Shown: piece after piece, positions 62,038 to 64,000 of the stretch
Position numbering within the stretch: position 1 is the stretch's first letter
Layout of the letters: the number at the start of each line of letters is the position of its first letter
Assembly (NCBI GenBank): GCA_017515285.1
Contig: JAFWGN010000008.1
Location: 62,001 to 126,000, forward strand
DNA: 64,000 nucleotides
Direction: 5' to 3'
Source: Candidatus Saccharimonadota bacterium
GTDB lineage: Bacteria; Patescibacteriota; Saccharimonadia; Saccharimonadales; Saccharimonadaceae
Made by a program: the position numbers and the translations under genes
Notes under the pieces: generated by a model
Told to the model about the DNA's origin: nothing
The model's input: only the letters and a program-made list of their open reading frames with translations
The model's database searches: none

Positions 62038-62873
62038 TATTTCCTCTTTCCTTCGTGACGACTACGCACGATCATTTTATTAGTTTTCTTATTATGACGA
62101 GTACGGTAACCCAAGGTGAGCTGACCCCACGGAGTGCGAGGGGCTTTACCGGAGCCGTGACGGCCGCCGTCGCCACCACCGTGAGGGTGGTCGGTTGCGT
62201 TCATGACGACACCGCGAACGGTCGGGCGGATGCCCTTACGACGATTGCGGCCAGCAGCACCTTTCTTAACGTTTTGATGCTGAAGGTTACCGACGGTGCC
62301 GATTGAGGCTTCGCAGGTTTCAAGGACTTTGCGGACTTCGCCGGAAGGCATACGAAGGGTGGCGTAGCCATCTTCGCGGGCCATGAGTTGAGCGGAAGAT
62401 CCGGCGGCACGAACCATTTGGGCGCCGCGGCCCGGAGTGAGTTCGATACCGTAAACGAAAGTACCGACAGGGATTTTAGCGAGCGGGAGGCGGTTTGAAG
62501 TTTCAACCGCGGCTTCTTCGCCGGTTTCAAAGGTCGAGCCCTTGGTCATTTCGGTATTAGCGATGACGTAATAATAGTTTCCGTCTTGGTCTTTAACGCG
62601 GGCGATACGAGCCGAGCGGTTCGGATCGTATTCGATTTCCTCGACGGTAAGTTTGAGGCCGTCGGGAAGATTGTGCGTCAAGAGACGGTAGTGGCGTTTG
62701 ACACCGCCGCCACGATGGCGAACAGTGATGCGGCCTTGGTTGTTTTTGCCGGCCTGTTGCTTCTTGGCGAGCGTAAGAGACTTTAAGGGCTTCTTCGTCG
62801 TAATTTGGTCGAAGTCCTGAGTCGTCTTTTGGCGCTGCGCCGGAGTGGTCGGGCGATAGGCTTTAATTGACAT
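62037..62873 (-). CDS. rplB: 50S ribosomal protein L2
   Basis: This 278-residue uL2 is essential for subunit joining and the peptidyl transferase centre. [12 protein letters not shown] and the active-site region [15 protein letters not shown] are intact, with the conserved His in DHPHGGG. It shares one nucleotide with rplW. Confidence 0.97.
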   Translation of the reverse strand: MSIKAYRPTTPAQRQKTTQDFDQITTKKPLKSLTLAKKQQAGKNNQGRITVRHRGGGVKRHYRLLTHNLPDGLKLTVEEIEYDPNRSARIARVKDQDGNYYYVIANTEMTKGSTFETGEEAAVETSNRLPLAKIPVGTFVYGIELTPGRGAQMVRAAGSSAQLMAREDGYATLRMPSGEVRKVLETCEASIGTVGNLQHQNVKKGAAGRNRRKGIRPTVRGVVMNATDHPHGGGDGGRHGSGKAPRTPWGQLTLGYRTRHNKKTNKMIVRSRHEGKRK

Positions 62874-63325
62874 TATTTATTCTCCTTGCCTGCTTTCTTT
62901 GCCTCTTTGGTTTCGGCTTTTGCTTCCGCCTTGGTGGCCTTTGCGCTGGCTTTTTTATCATCTTCAGGTTCGTTGAAGACCTTGATTGAGTTCCCCTCGG
63001 CGAGAGTGACGTAAGCGAGTTTTCTGTCGCGTTTGAAAGCGGTTCCAGGATAAGCGTGCTTGCCACGAGCGAAGCGGCATTTGTGGCCCTTGCGGGTTAA
63101 AATGCGAACGTCGGTGACTTTGACGTTGTAATCTTTTTCGACGCGAGCCTTGACGGCTTGTTTCGAAGTTTCGTCTTCGATGAAGAACATATAAGTTCGC
63201 TTTGTTTGCTCGACGTAGGCTTTTTCTGTAGTGCGAGGCTGAAGAAGGTTAAGAACGATTTTCTCGGTCCCTTCGGTCTTTTTGGCCTTGGTGGTTTTAA
63301 CGGTGGTTTTCGTGTCTTTTGCCAT
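62873..63325 (-). CDS. rplW: 50S ribosomal protein L23 with extended tails
   Basis: This 150-residue uL23 has the core QPRTTEKAY ... KRDRKLAYVTLAEG but carries a Lys/Thr-rich N-terminal extension and a Lys/Ala-rich C-terminal tail of about 40 residues; E. coli L23 has 100. The start at 63325 is supported by AAGGAGAAATAATC upstream; an earlier ATG at 63373 lies inside rplD. L23 forms the docking site at the tunnel exit. Confidence 0.95.
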   Translation of the reverse strand: MAKDTKTTVKTTKAKKTEGTEKIVLNLLQPRTTEKAYVEQTKRTYMFFIEDETSKQAVKARVEKDYNVKVTDVRILTRKGHKCRFARGKHAYPGTAFKRDRKLAYVTLAEGNSIKVFNEPEDDKKASAKATKAEAKAETKEAKKAGKENK

Positions 63326-63327
63326 GA

Positions 63328-63951
63328 TTATTTCTCCTTCCCTTCGGCTTTGGCTTCGGTTCCAAGGAGCCAAGTCGCGGTTGCTTCGAGCGCTTTTTGG
63401 TCGAAGAGAACAGCGTCAGCGTTCATAATGTCGAAGACGTTGAGATAAGTGGCGCGGACGAGTTTGACATTCGCGAGGTTATCGGTCGAGCGAAGGAGCT
63501 CTTCGGTTTTCTCGGTAGTAACAGCGAGAATGGTCTTATCTTCGAGTTTTTGGTCGCTCAAGATTTTGACAAAATCTTTGGTTTTGCCGCTGACTTTGAA
63601 GTCGGCGACGAAGACGGCCTTATCGGCGTTCTTTAAGCTCAAGGCTTGGCGAACGGCGAGTTTCTTGCTTCCCTTCGCGAGCTTTTTAGTGAAGTTTTCT
63701 TCGCCGGTGCGACCGAAGGCGACGCCGCCGTGACGCCAGATTGGGTTGCGGGTGGAGCCGAAGCGAGCGCGACCGGTGCCCTTTTGCTTCCAGGGTTTCT
63801 TGCCACCGCCAGAAACTTCGCCACGCTTCAAGGTTTTCGCGTGAGAAGAGCGGGAGTTTGCAAGATAGGAATCGTAGGCGATTTTAAGAAGTTCGTGGTT
63901 TTCGACCTCGAGGCTGAAAATATCTTTGTTCAATGTAACTTTGTCGGCCAT
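63328..63951 (-). CDS. rplD: 50S ribosomal protein L4
   Basis: This 207-residue uL4 has the conserved tunnel loop GEVSGGGKKPWKQKGTGRAR and GGVAFGR. The ATG at 63951, with AAGGAATAAT just upstream, is preferred over 63969. It lies one nucleotide after the L3 stop. Confidence 0.96.
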   Translation of the reverse strand: MADKVTLNKDIFSLEVENHELLKIAYDSYLANSRSSHAKTLKRGEVSGGGKKPWKQKGTGRARFGSTRNPIWRHGGVAFGRTGEENFTKKLAKGSKKLAVRQALSLKNADKAVFVADFKVSGKTKDFVKILSDQKLEDKTILAVTTEKTEELLRSTDNLANVKLVRATYLNVFDIMNADAVLFDQKALEATATWLLGTEAKAEGKEK

Positions 63952-63952
63952 A

Positions 63953-64000
63953 TTATTCCTTTCCCTCAATCGTGAGATTGCCCTTCTTTGGACCAGGGAC
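63953..64000 (-). CDS. rplC: 50S ribosomal protein L3, C-terminal end (cut by window edge)
   Basis: The last 15 codons on the minus strand read VPGPKKGNLTIEGKE, matching the VPGPKG end of uL3. The rest of the gene lies outside the window. Its position before rplD is the standard S10-operon order. Confidence 0.85.
   Translation of the reverse strand, partial: VPGPKKGNLTIEGKE

Noticed and set aside
1-64000. CRISPR array
   Set aside because: No regularly spaced short repeats and no Cas-like proteins were seen.

Overview
The window reads as chromosome of an ultra-small-genome bacterium of the Candidate Phyla Radiation, most likely Candidatus Saccharibacteria (TM7). Support: standard genetic code, moderate-to-high GC in core genes, almost no anabolic genes, short information-processing genes with tight overlaps, a VirD4/TraG-like ATPase in a housekeeping operon, receiver-only and membrane-less two-component proteins, a simplified ribosomal operon and many leaderless genes. 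The assignment is inferred from protein content, not from an rRNA gene.

Layout. 1-7.7 kb: 3' end of dnaE, two L,D-transpeptidase-like wall proteins (one with a degenerate active site), a small membrane protein, galU, an HdeD-like protein, a membrane protein and xseA/xseB. 7.7-17.8 kb: rpmA, a Trm11-like methyltransferase, a VirD4-like ATPase, a sigma-region-4/HARE-HTH regulator, topA, dprA, pth and a YbjQ-family gene. This stretch also holds two structured RNA genes with consensus promoters and terminators that I cannot assign to a family (16547-16880 plus strand; 17885-18116 minus strand). 18.2-21.6 kb: an AT-rich defence-like island with a DUF3800-like protein, a retron-like ncRNA, a frameshifted reverse transcriptase, a two-transmembrane protein with an internal stop, and a TIR-like protein. 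21.8-31.6 kb: a ten-gene surface polysaccharide operon on the minus strand (wbaP-type transferase, glf, DUF4422, licD, tagD-like, three glycosyltransferases, wzy-like, wzx-like).

31.7-46 kb: rarA, ppa, glyQS, recO, a response regulator and cytosolic histidine kinase, clpP, a HELLH membrane protein, clpC under a CIRCE operator, a strongly promoted small basic protein, fusA and a MacB-like ABC transporter. 46-49.3 kb: a large exported FISUMP-domain protein flanked by unusual structured intergenic DNA, including copies of two element families that each recur elsewhere in the window. 49.3-58 kb: pgk, pyk, a small membrane protein, two tRNA-Glu genes, a DUF3048 protein, gltX and two membrane proteins. 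58.3-64 kb: a minus-strand ribosomal operon L3(partial)-L4-L23-L2-S19-L22-S3-L16-S17-L14-L5-S14-S8 that lacks L29 and L24 at their usual places and stops after S8.

How it fits together: the core genes serve replication and repair (dnaE, xseAB, topA, dprA, recO, rarA), translation and protein turnover (ribosomal proteins, gltX, glyQS, pth, fusA, clpP, clpC). The rest mostly shapes the cell surface (LDTs, polysaccharide operon, FISUMP protein, ABC exporter), as expected for a host-dependent epibiont. The most interesting unexplained signals are the decayed retron-like module, the two orphan RNAs, and two families of conserved structured intergenic elements whose arms vary while pairing is kept.
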